Assembly: GCA_949825045.1 (NCBI GenBank)
Contig: OX463808.1
Location: 23,063,674-23,127,673 of the forward strand
Length of the DNA stretch: 64,000 nucleotides
Direction: 5' to 3'
DNA from: Argyresthia goedartella
Taxonomy: Eukaryota > Arthropoda > Insecta > Lepidoptera > Argyresthiidae
Of the stretch, positions 55,261 through 64,000 are shown one piece after another. The first letter of the stretch is position 1; the number at the start of each line of letters is the position of its first letter. The translations under genes and the position numbers were made by a program. The notes under the pieces were generated by a model that made no database searches, had not been told where the DNA came from, and saw nothing but the letters and a program-made list of their open reading frames with translations.

Positions 55261-55293
55261 CAAGGCTAGCGTCTAAACGCTAGCCTTGTTTTA
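55256..55293. repeat. perfect 17-bp hairpin, loop 4
   Basis: Arms 55256-55272 (taaaacaaggctagcgt) and 55277-55293, loop ctaa. It sits at the end of the LINE-O upstream part. Confidence 0.95.
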
Positions 55294-55296
55294 GCC

Positions 55297-56311
55297 CTAA
55301 AGACGATGGTTTCAGATACTTTTGCTGATTTTATAAATGCTTTATTATGTCCTTATAGATGATTTCAAAGTACGCGAACCGTCGAATATAATTTGTTTTT
55401 GAGTTATATATTTTTTAAATGGCCATTTCACGCATTCAGGACCGTGGGGTTGTGGGACCACTAAGGTGGGGAAACGATAAATTTTGACGTTTTTTATTAA
55501 CCTTGACCTTGAACTTGACCTTTCGTGTATATTTCGCATACAATTCTCAGTTTTGCCATTTTTTTACGCTCTATGTGATTCAAAGTTTATTGACCTCGAG
55601 GTTATTGATCTTGGCCTTGATTTTTCATGCATATTTTGCGTAAAATTCTCACTTTTTCCGTTTCGGAATAGAAAATCCGAATCAGGTCATCCCACTACCT
55701 AGGTAGTCCTGCCTAGGGAGTCTTGTGGCTAGACTCTAGAGCGTTTTTATGAGCTGTTGTAGCCGGTGCTAAGGCGATTTAGAAATAATAATGGGATACA
55801 GTTAATTTTTGTAGCGAAAATTATGTAAACATAATCTAAAAATGGTCTAACCATTTTTAGATTATGTTTACATAATTTTTAAAAAGAAGAAAAATATTTT
55901 TTTCTCAATAACGGTGCCATTTCATTTTATGGGAGTGGTGGCATGGGGGATGGGATACCCTCACAAATTTTTCGCAAAAAAATGCATAAAAGGTTAATTT
56001 CAAGGTCAAAGTCAATGACCTCGAGGTCAATGAAGTTTAACCGACATCGAACTTCAAAAAACGGCAAAATTGATAATTTTCTGCGAAATATACATGAAAG
56101 GTCAAGGTCAATAGCCACGAGTTCAAATAACTTTGAACGACATCTATTAAAAAAATGGCCAAAATTCATCGTTTCCTCACCCCAAAACTCACATATCCCC
56201 ACGGTCCCGAATTCTTGAAACCACGATTATAAAAAAAAAAACTCGGAAACTAATTATTTCCGACGGTTCGCGTAATTAAAAATCAGCAAAAGTATCTGAA
56301 ACCATCGTCTT
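55297..56311. mobile_element. foldback element, about 1 kb
   Basis: The left end agacgatggtttcagatact + tttgctgatttt (55301) is matched by the inverted right end (aaatcagcaaaagtatctga + aaccatcgtct, 56279-56310). Inner parts are also inverse copies, strongly diverged: both halves carry 'tgaccttgaccttg'-type words, a 'atggccatttcac / aaatggccaaaat' block and 'cacggtcccga / accgtgggg'. It has no gene. Four short open frames over it are shadows of the repeats. Confidence 0.75.
55817..55879. repeat. perfect 30-bp hairpin, loop 3
   Basis: Arms 55817-55846 (starting aaaattatgtaaacataatc) and 55850-55879 are exact inverse copies; loop cta. It lies near the middle of the foldback element. Confidence 0.97.
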
Positions 56312-56449
56312 TCTAAATGTTTTCCGAAAACAACAATATATATATCAAACGACGACGAAATTGAGCATCTAACCAAATCAACCTACCCCTCTGAACGCGT
56401 ATTAACCTTTGCTGCGGTCATACTGCAAAGAGACAAAAACGTTAGAAAA

Positions 56450-58288
56450 ATGAAAGATATACTGAGACTACTCGATCGGCGCCTAAAACTCTGGGCAGAC
56501 AAACGTTTCGAGGAACTCATCACGGAATCCACCAAAGCAGATAAATCGATATGGAATACAAGAAACCGGAAACAAAACAACAATGACCAAGAAACAAAAT
56601 TATTCACACGACTGATACTACATGGAAAAACGCGGGAAGCGCTCAACTGGCTCCTCACAAAAGACACGAGCAAAGTTTTAAACCCAGATACTGAAGTTGA
56701 TCCATCCGGTAAAACCGTCAGTGATGTGCTGAGAGAAAAGCACCCCCCGCCTAATACTCCAGATCCCGCTTTATTCACTCTCCCCAAAGACGTCACAAAA
56801 CTCCCACCACTCCTTGAAATCGAAATAACTTGTGACCATGTCGAAACAGTGGCGAGAAAACTACACGGCGGCGGAGGCCCCACTGGATGCACAGCCGAAA
56901 ACTGGAGAGATTTCCTACTCCGCTTCGGCCAAGCAAGCGCCCATTTAAGAGAAGCCGTAGCGCAGCTCACAACGAAACTTAGCAACGAAACCATACCCTG
57001 GACCCAAATACAAGCATTAATGTCAAGCCGACTTGTTGCTTTAGACAAATGCCCAGGCGTAAGACCTATCGGCATCGGCGAATGCCTACGAAGAATATTA
57101 TCCAAATGCATGATCTTAGCAACAGGCTCTGAAGTCACTGAAGCATGCGGCCAGTCACAGCTCTGCAGTGGACTGGGCAGTGGCATCAAAGGCGCCATTC
57201 ATGCCATGACCGATGTCTTCCAAAGAGATTGCCAACCTGGTTCAAACTGGGGAATGCTCCTCGTTGACGCGAACAATGCTTTTAACGCCGTGAATAGACA
57301 ACTAGCCCTCTGGCAAGCAAGAATATACTGGCCACACTGCGCCCGCTTTCTTTATAATACTTACAATGGCCACGCTGAATTGGTATTTCGCGATTCTGAT
57401 ACAAGACTATATAGCAGAGAAGGCGTAACCCAAGGAGACCCACTCGCAATGCCACTGTACGCGCTTGCAACACTACCAATAATTAACAAACTTAAAACAG
57501 AAAACACAGTCACACAATGCTGGTACGCCGATGACTCCTCCGCGCAAGGCACTTTCCAAAGCCTACGACAATGGTGGGACAACTTAAACAAAACAGGCCC
57601 AGCATACGGATACTTACCACAAGGTAAAAAATCATTTCTAATAATGTCAGAAACTGACAAGTCTACCGCAGTAAAGACGTTCTCCGGTACCAACGTCTCC
57701 ATAGTTACCGGCTCCCGCTTCCTAGGAGGCTACATAGGGACAGGAGGGGACGACTTCGTAAAAAAGAATGTAACCGAATGGATATCTATCATCGAGAAAC
57801 TCACAACAATCTGCAAAAACTCACCTCAAGCCGCTTACACTGCCCTAACTAAAGCAGCTCAGTTTAAATGGTCCTTCCTACTACGTGTCTTAAAAAATTC
57901 AGAAGAACTTTTTGAACCCTTAACTAACACATTACACGACAAATTCATACCAACACTAATCGGAGGCGAAATCACAAAACTTGAAACCCAGCTATTTACC
58001 CTCCCAGTCCACAAAGGTGGACTTGCCCTTTCTGACCCCTTCAACACACCAAACCGTGCATACCAAATCTCAAAACAGGGATCTACAATACTTTCAACAG
58101 CCCTAACCGAGATAAAAGACATAAACCTTGCTGAACACTACAATTCTTTGCGTGACGCAAGAAAGGAAGGAAACAAGGAAAAAGAAACATACGAGAACGA
58201 AACTCTAGAAAGCATTCTAACAAAATTACCATCCAAAAAGAAAAGAGCAATAGAAAGATCAATAGCGACAAAAATGAAAACAAAAACA
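56450..58288 (+). CDS. RLE-LINE ORF, part 1: reverse transcriptase
   Basis: 613 codons from the first ATG; the frame is open upstream to 56351. RT blocks: SSRLVALDKCPGVRPIGIGE (fingers), SQLCSGLGSGIKGAIHAMTD, WGMLLVDANNAFNAVNRQLA (motif A Asp), YSREGVTQGDPLAMPLYALA (motif B) and QCWYADDSSAQG (motif C, YADD). Then KKSFLIMS and SRFLGGYIG, and a C-terminal Lys/Glu-rich linker to KMKTKT at 58288. No stops or frameshifts. The next 99 bases, still open, belong to the inserted LTR. The family is like RLE-encoding LINEs (R2/R4/CRE/NeSL group in the broad sense), by domain order; exact clade unknown. The 271-codon minus-strand frame here is a shadow. Confidence 0.88.
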
Positions 58289-59563
58289 TGTAGTGTTATG
58301 TTATACTACTTACGTGCTATTTTCTTGAATGTCTTAAAAATTCCAAGGCTGCAGCTGCTTTCGAGAAACTTAAAGAAGCTTTGGTAACTGCTCCTGTCCT
58401 TGCTTGCTCTATTACGCTGGATGCTTGCTGAGCTTGTGATTTTGTCATCACTTTTATTTCCATAGAACCCTGTAATGTTTTAAACCATAAGAATACATTA
58501 ATAAATCATGTTCGCTCTGCATTTTCATGTTATCAGCACTTCTAAATCGATAGGGAAGGGGCTTACCTTTGGTGACCTTGTTTTTGGCTTTCTCCGAAAC
58601 TCTGCAATCTCGGGCTTCGTGCGCGCTGGTGCGCTACTATTTTTCCTTTCGTTGTTATGTAATTTCGGCTATGTGAACTGGTTAAATTTTATATTACGAG
58701 CCTGAAACCAACATTTGACATTTGATATATTGATTGTTTATCTGGTTGTCATGGCAATGTCCTTTCAAACTCGTTAGCGGTCTGATATGTTTACTTTAAT
58801 ACTTTTACAAAAATACTCTTTCTCCCTTGGCCAATCTCAAAAATTACGTTTAATTTAAATAATTTTTAGAACTCTCCAAAAAGGGTATAAAAGCGGAACA
58901 TTTCTTCAATTCTGGACAGTCTCACGTCAGTTTCTGAACTGGAAGTACCAGTAAAGGCCTTATCCCGGGGTCGCTCAACCCCGGGATCCTGCGAAGCCTT
59001 CAAACTCCTTCAAATCTCCAAATTCTCCATCTACAACGGGATCCTGCGAAGCCTTCAAACTCCTTCAAATCTCCAAATTCTTCATCTACAACGGGATCCT
59101 GCGAACCTTCAAACTCCCTCAAAACCTTCAAATCAATCTTCAAACAACGGGATTCTGCGAGCCGCGCCTACGCCGTTACCATTCCTACAACGAAGATTTC
59201 TACAACGGGATTCTGCGAGCCGTGCCAACGCCGCTACTGTTCCTACAACGACGATTTCTACAACGGGATCCTGCGAGGCGTAACTACAAGTACGCCCGCT
59301 ACTGTTCCTACTACGACGATTTCAACAACATCTACAACAACAAATACACCTGCACCCAGGTCTCCGCTTCCTTCTTTCTATCCAGACATCTGTATTTTAT
59401 AAAACCTGTTTCACATCTCATCCATCCTCATCTTCGCATAATTTTTTTTTATAGACTTCACTGTAAATACTATACTTCTAATAAACTGATACTACTAAAT
59501 TTTATCTTGGTTGTTTGCTGTTAGGTTCTGTTAGTTTCTGTTAGGTCGTATCTTCACGCGACA
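58289..59563 (+). repeat. 5' LTR, 1275 bp
   Basis: Starts tgtagtgttatgttatacta, ends cgtatcttcacgcgaca. It contains a TATA box (58886), a stretch of about six 'acaacgggatcctgcga' units (58980-59280), an AATAAA at about 59480, and near its start an open segment reading AFEKLKEALVTAPVLA, which is Ty3/gypsy pol text. It also holds a 10-bp palindrome, atcccggggt / accccgggat (58962-58987). Confidence 0.95.
58886..58892 (+). promoter_or_regulatory. TATA box in the LTR
   Basis: gggtataaaagcgg, with a possible initiator (tctcacgtcagtttct) about 30-40 bases downstream. The second LTR has the same at about 61078. Confidence 0.65.
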
Positions 59564-59565
59564 TT

Positions 59566-59577
59566 TTGGCGCCCAAC
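59566..59577 (+). other. primer-binding site, tRNA-Lys-like
   Basis: tggcgcccaacg begins 2-3 bases after the 5' LTR. This is the well-known complement of a lysine tRNA 3' end. Confidence 0.8.
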
Positions 59578-59818
59578 GTAAAAGTTCTTCTCCACTCTTC
59601 ACCTTTTCTGCGCCTTGTCTCTTTCCCTTTGTTTTGCTTTCTCTTTCACTCTTAAATCTTTATCTATTCATCCTTTTCACATTTTCTAAATTCTAAAACA
59701 AAACTTCATCTAGTTTTTCAACTTATCTGGATTATATTTAGGCCTACATTTAATTTACATTACTTCACTTCACTTCACTTCACTTCTATAACACTTGACT
59801 CTACACTTAACTATAACA

Positions 59819-59941
59819 ATGACTCCACCTTCAACTGCAAATGACTCTCCATCACTTGACCTTCCTGCTGATCCGACTTTCATGGAACCTCCTCTTGTTT
59901 CTCAAACTTCTGTCCTGAAGGTGATACGAATCTTTATTTAA
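59819..59941 (+). CDS. short gag-start-like frame (40 codons)
   Basis: ATG 59819 gives MTPPSTANDSPSLDLPADPT and then FMEPPLVSQTSVLK, ending at TAA 59939. The position is where a gypsy gag would start, and the sequence could be a gag N-terminus cut by deletion. A GTGATA or GTAAGT (59953) downstream and two AG acceptors (60020, 60100) suggest splicing is possible. No domain. Confidence 0.4.
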   Translation: MTPPSTANDSPSLDLPADPTFMEPPLVSQTSVLKVIRIFI

Positions 59942-59991
59942 AATTTTTGCACGTAAGTAGCATAAATTTTCTTAACTTCTAAACTGTTAAT

Positions 59992-60151
59992 TTGTATATA
60001 TGTATATTCTTCATTTCAGACACATCTCGTTGGCGATGTGGCTGATCCCTGGCTTCGAGCTCTACCGCTCTGTTGTATATATGTATATTCTTCATTTCAG
60101 ACACATCTCGTTGGCGATGTGGCTGATCTCTGGCTTCGAGCTCTACCGCTC
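59992..60151 (+). repeat. 80-bp tandem duplication
   Basis: Two copies, starting at 59992 and 60072, of ttgtatatatgtatattctt + catttcag|acacatctcgttggcgatg and so on, differing by one base (ccctgg / tctctgg). Each copy includes a strong splice-acceptor-like tttcag. Confidence 0.92.
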
Positions 60152-60465
60152 TGGCCGTCTTTAATCTTAAGGCAAAGCGACTAAAGCTACCTTAGGATTA
60201 ATTTGTTTCTCTTTACCTCTACTTAATTTTTTTTTCCACGCAGGAGCGGATGACAACTCCTTAAGTAAGCCTGAATGTCGTTTTGAAAACACACTTTTAG
60301 AGTGGTAGTCATTGAATGTGAACTCCACCCTTACCTGAATGAAGATGATGAATGTAAGAGATGGTATATCTGATTTTGCCTGGTGATGTCTGTTTCTGCA
60401 AAGCTGTGTTTTTATGGTTTATTTTTGTAGATATCAAAATTTTTGCTGAGTCAAAAAAATTTCCA

Positions 60466-60480
60466 GGGTCGGGGGGAAAA
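60466..60480 (+). other. polypurine tract
   Basis: gggtcggggggaaaa directly before the 3' LTR. Confidence 0.8.
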
Positions 60481-61753
60481 TGTAGTGTTATGTTATACTA
60501 CTTACGTGCTATTTTCTTGAATGTCTTAAAAATTCCAAGGCTGCAGCTGCTTTCGAGAAACTTAAAGAAGCTTTGGTAACTGCTCCTGTCCTTGCTTGCT
60601 CTATTACGCTGGATGCTTGCTGAGCTTGTGATTTTGTCATCACTTTTATTTCCATAGAACCCTGTAATGTTTTAAACCATAAGAATACATTAATAAATCA
60701 TGTTCGCTCTGCATTTTCATGTTATCAGCACTTCTAAATCGATAGGGAAGGGGCTTACCTTTGGTGACCTTGTTTTTGGCTTTCTCCGAAACTCTGCAAT
60801 CTCGGGCTTCGTGCGCGCTGGTGCGCTACTATTTTTCCTTTCGTTGTTATGTAATTTCGGCTATGTGAACTGGTTAAATTTTATATTACGAGCCTGAAAC
60901 CAACATTTGACATTTGATATATTGATTGTTTATCTGGTTGTCATGGCAATGTCCTTTCAAACTCGTCAGCGGTCTGATATGTTTACTTTAATACTTTTAC
61001 AAAAATACTCTTTCTCCCTTGGCCAATCTCAAAAATTACGTTTAATTTAAATAATTTTTAGAACTCTCCAAAAAGGGTATAAAAGCGGAACATTTCTTCA
61101 ATTCTGGACAGTCTCACGTCAGTTTCTGAACTGGAAGTACCAGTAAAGGCCTTATCCCGGGGTCGCTCAACCCCGGGATCCTGCGAAGCCTTCAAACTCC
61201 TTCAAATCTCCAAATTCTCCATCTACAACGGGATCCTGCGAAGCCTTCAAACTCCTTCAAATCTCCAAATTCTTCATCTACAACGGGATCCTGCGAACCT
61301 TCAAACTCCCTCAAAACCTTCAAATCAATCTTCAAACAACGGGATTCTGCGAGCCGCGCCTACGCCGTTACCATTCCTACAACGAAGATTTCTACAACGG
61401 GATTCTGCGAGCCGTGCCAACGCCGCTACTGTTCCTACAACGACGATTTCTACAACGGGATCCTGCGAGGCGTAACTACAAGTACGCCCGCTACTGTTCC
61501 TACAACGACGATTTCAACAACATCTACAACAACAAATACACCTGCACCCAGGTCTCCGCTTCCTTCTTTCTATCCAGACATCTGTATTTTATAAAACCTG
61601 TTTCACATCTCATCCATCCTCATCTTCGCATCATTTTTTTATAGACTTCACTGTAAATACTATACTTCTAATAAACTGATACTACTAAATTTTATCTTGA
61701 TTGTTTGCTGTTAGGTTCTGTTAGTTTCTGTGAGGTCGTATCTTCACGCGACA
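60481..61753 (+). repeat. 3' LTR, 1273 bp
   Basis: Same sequence as the 5' LTR with a few substitutions (for example gttagcgg/gtcagcgg, actacgac/acaacgac, atcttggttg/atcttgattg) and a 2-base difference in a T-run. Confidence 0.95.
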
Positions 61754-61757
61754 AACA

Positions 61758-62477
61758 TCAACATGGCTTTCAGTAATACCGACAAGAAAAGACAACTTCG
61801 ACTTATCACCCCACGAATTTAGAGATGCCCTGGCCATAAGATACCACCGCACACCAATCTCCATGCCTGCGACTTGCGACGGCTGCGGCAATGACAACTT
61901 CAACGTGGACCACGCCTTGTGCTGCAAAACAGGTGGCCTTATCACACGCAGACATAACGAAATAAGGGATCTTTTCTGTGAACTGTGCCAGCAAGCCTGG
62001 GGAAACGTCACGAAAGAGCCAGTCATCTCCGAAGGCGATACTGGGCTGCGCGGAGACTTGGCTTGTCGGGGGGTATGGATTGCCCAGAGGGAGGCGTTAT
62101 TTGATATCCGTGTCATAGACACCGACGCTCCCTCCCACGCATCACGCCCCGTAGCGGCTGTCCTTCGTTCAGCTGAAGAAGAAAAGAAAAGGAAGTACTG
62201 CGACCCATGCGAGACGCGCCACACCACCTTCACCCCTTTAGTAACCTCTGTCGACGGAGTTTTTGCTCCACAAATGATATCATTCACTAAACACCTCGCC
62301 GAAACGCTGGCGGACCGCTGGAACCGGACCCCTGCCACAATAATGGGCTGGCTACGAGCAAGAATTCAAACCGCCATCATCAGGGCTAGCAGCATGTGCA
62401 TCCGCGGCACCCGCCATAGGTGGAATCGCACAGGCCTATATGAGGATGGAGCGGCAGTCCCACACGTCTTGAACTAG
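61758..62477 (+). CDS. RLE-LINE ORF, part 2: zinc finger and restriction-like endonuclease
   Basis: Continues the frame of part 1 at 61758 (STWLSVIPTRKDNFDLSPHE, FRDALAIRYHRTPISM). The Cys/His finger CDGCGNDNFNVDHALCC has C-x2-C-x8-H-x2-C spacing. The nuclease-like part follows: GLRGDLACRGVW and ALFDIRVIDTD, two Asp-containing strands spaced as in PD-(D/E)XK enzymes, then FTPLVTSVDGVFAPQ and RARIQTAIIRASSMCIRG. It ends at TAG 62475-62477. No lesion. An upstream Met inside this part would not make a separate gene. The 205-codon minus frame is a shadow. Confidence 0.85.
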   Translation, partial: STWLSVIPTRKDNFDLSPHEFRDALAIRYHRTPISMPATCDGCGNDNFNVDHALCCKTGGLITRRHNEIRDLFCELCQQAWGNVTKEPVISEGDTGLRGDLACRGVWIAQREALFDIRVIDTDAPSHASRPVAAVLRSAEEEKKRKYCDPCETRHTTFTPLVTSVDGVFAPQMISFTKHLAETLADRWNRTPATIMGWLRARIQTAIIRASSMCIRGTRHRWNRTGLYEDGAAVPHVLN

Positions 62478-62565
62478 AATGCATATCTTACTTATATTCT
62501 CTGTACTTATTTTCATGAATCTTTTGCTTAATAAATTTCTTATTGTTAAAGATATATATATCAAA

Positions 62566-63350
62566 TCGGTACAGAACAAAGCACCGCATCCAACATTCAT
62601 CCATTAAGTAATGAGTACCACAGGGCTGTAGTCTGGGGCCTCTAATATTCTTAGCCTGTATAAATAATCTACCTGAAAGTGTACCATCGAACGGTTTTGT
62701 TTGCGAATGATTGTTCGGTTGTCATTAAATGAACAAAGGTAACTTTGAATCAGAGATAAATGATACATTTAGTAGACAAGTGAAATGGCGTCAAAATAAT
62801 AATCTAATAATCAACCTTCAAAAAACTAAAATTGTGCAATTTTACCAGTCTCAAGCAATCCCATTAAGCTCACAAATAAACTACAACAACCTAAACATAG
62901 AAATAGTTAAAACAATGACATTCCTCGGACTACATCAAGACCAACATTGTGCATGGAAACTTCTAAGCTGTAATATAAATAGCCTTGTATATCCACTAAG
63001 AAGACTAGCCCACATCGCGTCCACACAGGCGGCTATTACTGCATACTTTGGCTATGTGCTCTCTATCCTAAGTTACGATATTATTTTCTTTGGTAATTGC
63101 ACTGATAGAGACAAACATGAATAAAATATTTCAAACATGAATAAAAATGCATCAGGGCTACATTAGTAGCCCTGATGCATTTTTATTCCGTATTTAATAC
63201 CAGCAATAGCTCGTATTAAACAATCGGAAAGTTGCAGTTCCTATTGCAAAAATATGATTTGTTAAAAAAAAATTCCTTCAATAGTCATACTAGAATGTTT
63301 AATATTTATATAGAAAAATTATAATCGTTTTAGTGAGCGCAATAGAATTC
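62566..63350 (+). pseudogene. LINE-O reverse transcriptase, downstream part
   Basis: It reads SNEYHRAVVWGL (motif B region), then FANDCSVVIK (active-site block, YADD-like but altered) near 62700, WRQNNNLIINLQKTKIVQFY and IEIVKTMTFLGLHQDQHCAW, then PLRRLAHIASTQAAITAYFG and VLSILSYDIIFFGN. Collinear with LINE-F (32400-33100). Stops and frameshifts throughout. Its 5' continuation is at 55060-55260. Confidence 0.75.
63139..63188. repeat. perfect 22-bp hairpin, loop 6
   Basis: Arms 63139-63160 (gaataaaaatgcatcagggc + ta) and 63167-63188, loop cattag. It interrupts the LINE-O tail. Confidence 0.97.
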
Positions 63351-63377
63351 ATTCAAGAAACTTACTTAACCTTGGTA

Positions 63378-63418
63378 ATGGTAATATTAGGTGGTGTTTA
63401 ACCACCTTATATTACCAT
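63378..63418. repeat. 18-bp hairpin, loop 5, one mismatch
   Basis: Arms 63378-63395 (atggtaatattaggtggt) and 63401-63418, loop gttta. Confidence 0.93.
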
Positions 63419-64000
63419 CTCCAAAATGCGCACTTTATTCTTAAAAATTAAATATACTATGAATAGAATATACATCAATGATGATGATTGAGAATCAATG
63501 ATTTAATGATAATGAATTAATTGCTCCATAAACTCGCAAAAGTTACTGAGCTGGCCTGAGTTTTCTTGCAATTTCTTTCTCGACCTAAAAGCCCACGGCT
63601 TACAAATTGGAGTAGTATTCCTAAAAATAGATTACCTACTTTATTACTTAATAAAAATCAAAATAAATAATATCAAGGTAAAATTAAAATAAATCACTAA
63701 TGATATTAAATACATAAGATAATTAAGTACTAATATCTCATGTAAATTTGAAAAATAATAAGCAGTAATTAAGTTTGGTAAATAAATTATTTGCATACCT
63801 TAACTCGCATTAATGTTCTTAAAAGAACTGTCATCGTCCAGCACGAAAATATATTATGAACGTCAAAGTCAAAGGTTTTTTACTGGACGATGACAGTTCT
63901 CTGTTTACCTTATCCTCGCAAGATTAGTAACGCGAGTTTATTTGGCTTGCAGACGACTCAGACACAAATTAATTTGACACTGTGTCATAATTGACACATT
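63419..64000. other. AT-rich end of the window
   Basis: No gene. Contains one inverted repeat (63824-63900). Confidence 0.35.
63824..63900. repeat. perfect 18-bp inverted repeat, 41-nt spacer
   Basis: Arms 63824-63841 (agaactgtcatcgtccag) and 63883-63900. The larger spacer makes it different from the other hairpins and it may be the ends of a tiny element. Confidence 0.93.

Larger units (their letters stand above)
58289..61753 (+). mobile_element. non-autonomous LTR retrotransposon, 3465 bp
   Basis: Two LTRs of 1275 and 1273 bp, TGT...ACA, enclose only 917 bp. The 4-bp target duplication AACA is at 58285-58288 and 61754-61757. A primer-binding site and a polypurine tract are present, but there is no protease, RT or integrase. 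It must rely on proteins of a relative. The LTRs differ at about half a dozen positions only, so the insertion is recent. Confidence 0.93.
56350..62551 (+). mobile_element. LINE with restriction-like endonuclease, interrupted by an LTR element
   Basis: A 14-bp direct repeat, atatatatatcaaa, flanks it (56336-56349 and 62552-62565), a likely target duplication in an AT microsatellite. Between are one long ORF (RT, then Cys/His finger, then endonuclease) and a 70-bp 3' UTR ending aataaatttcttattgttaa, without a poly(A) tail. The copy is probably 5'-truncated, because no N-terminal DNA-binding region is present. A 3.47-kb LTR element sits inside the ORF. Confidence 0.8.

Noticed and set aside
56383..57198. 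271-codon minus-strand open frame
   Set aside because: It lies antisense to the RT of the RLE-LINE, whose plus frame has all RT motifs. Shadow.
58508..58705. 65-codon plus frame, also at 60700-60897
   Set aside because: Present identically in both LTRs, no domain, Phe/Leu-rich. Considered a by-product of U3 sequence.
59222..59524. 100-codon plus frame in the LTR, also at 61414-61644
   Set aside because: The frame is shorter in the second LTR because of a small difference, and it runs through the 'acaacggga' units. Not a gene.
61721..62338. 205-codon minus-strand open frame
   Set aside because: Antisense to the zinc-finger and nuclease part of the RLE-LINE. Shadow.

Overview
The window looks like insect repeat DNA, most probably from a moth or butterfly. 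It is AT-rich and eukaryotic: there are introns inside transposase genes, tRNA-derived SINE heads, long (GT)n and (TA)n tracts, and many families of insect transposable elements. Several dispersed repeats are ones I associate with Lepidoptera, such as the 'tgtacaaaggcgag...' LINE tail, the 'ccactgctgggtaaaggcctc' tail and the 'accgacttcaaaaaggagga' element ends. The order-level assignment is inference. I found no convincing host gene, and essentially every recognisable coding stretch is a transposable element or a remnant of one.

Layout. 1-1003: 3' part of a Jockey-type LINE. 1.0-8.2 kb: dispersed repeats, a wrecked EnSpm-like transposase, and a foldback element with 139-bp arms (5611-5911). 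8221-11319: a 5' LINE half with a tandemly duplicated leader, a MITE in the leader, a decayed ORF1 and the start of the endonuclease. 11.3-14.9 kb: two LINE reverse transcriptases on the minus strand. 15.85-16.89 kb: dead mariner. 18.6-19.55 kb: dead, intron-containing Tc3-like element. 20.4-20.8 kb: BEL/Pao integrase remnant running into a 56-bp satellite. 21.1-23.75 kb: a LINE whose ORF2 is split exactly at a TA by a mariner. 24.3-25.6 kb: main 56-bp satellite array. 27385-30117: an almost intact piggyBac element. 32.1-33.2 kb: dead LINE. 33478-39956: a Ty3/gypsy LTR retrotransposon with a mutated RT active site and a lost integrase core. 41.3-45.5 kb: a SINE and LINE fragments. 46003-47754: an almost intact Tc1-like element with IR/DR ends. 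48.5-54.5 kb: microsatellite and LINE fragments, one with a long open RT frame. 55.06-63.35 kb: a nest in which an old Jockey-like LINE seems to hold a foldback element and a LINE with a restriction-like endonuclease; that LINE is itself interrupted by a young non-autonomous LTR element.

Two results stand out. First, removing the LTR element at 58289-61753 plus one 4-bp target copy rejoins a single open frame for a LINE with RT, zinc finger and restriction-like endonuclease domains; the arithmetic is exact. Second, the window holds more than a dozen short, (near-)perfect inverted repeats, most with loops of 0-6 nt. Some sit back to back in the order left arm, its reverse complement, reverse complement of the right arm, right arm. 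That is the expected footprint of snap-back synthesis at both ends of a break; an assembly artefact has to be excluded.
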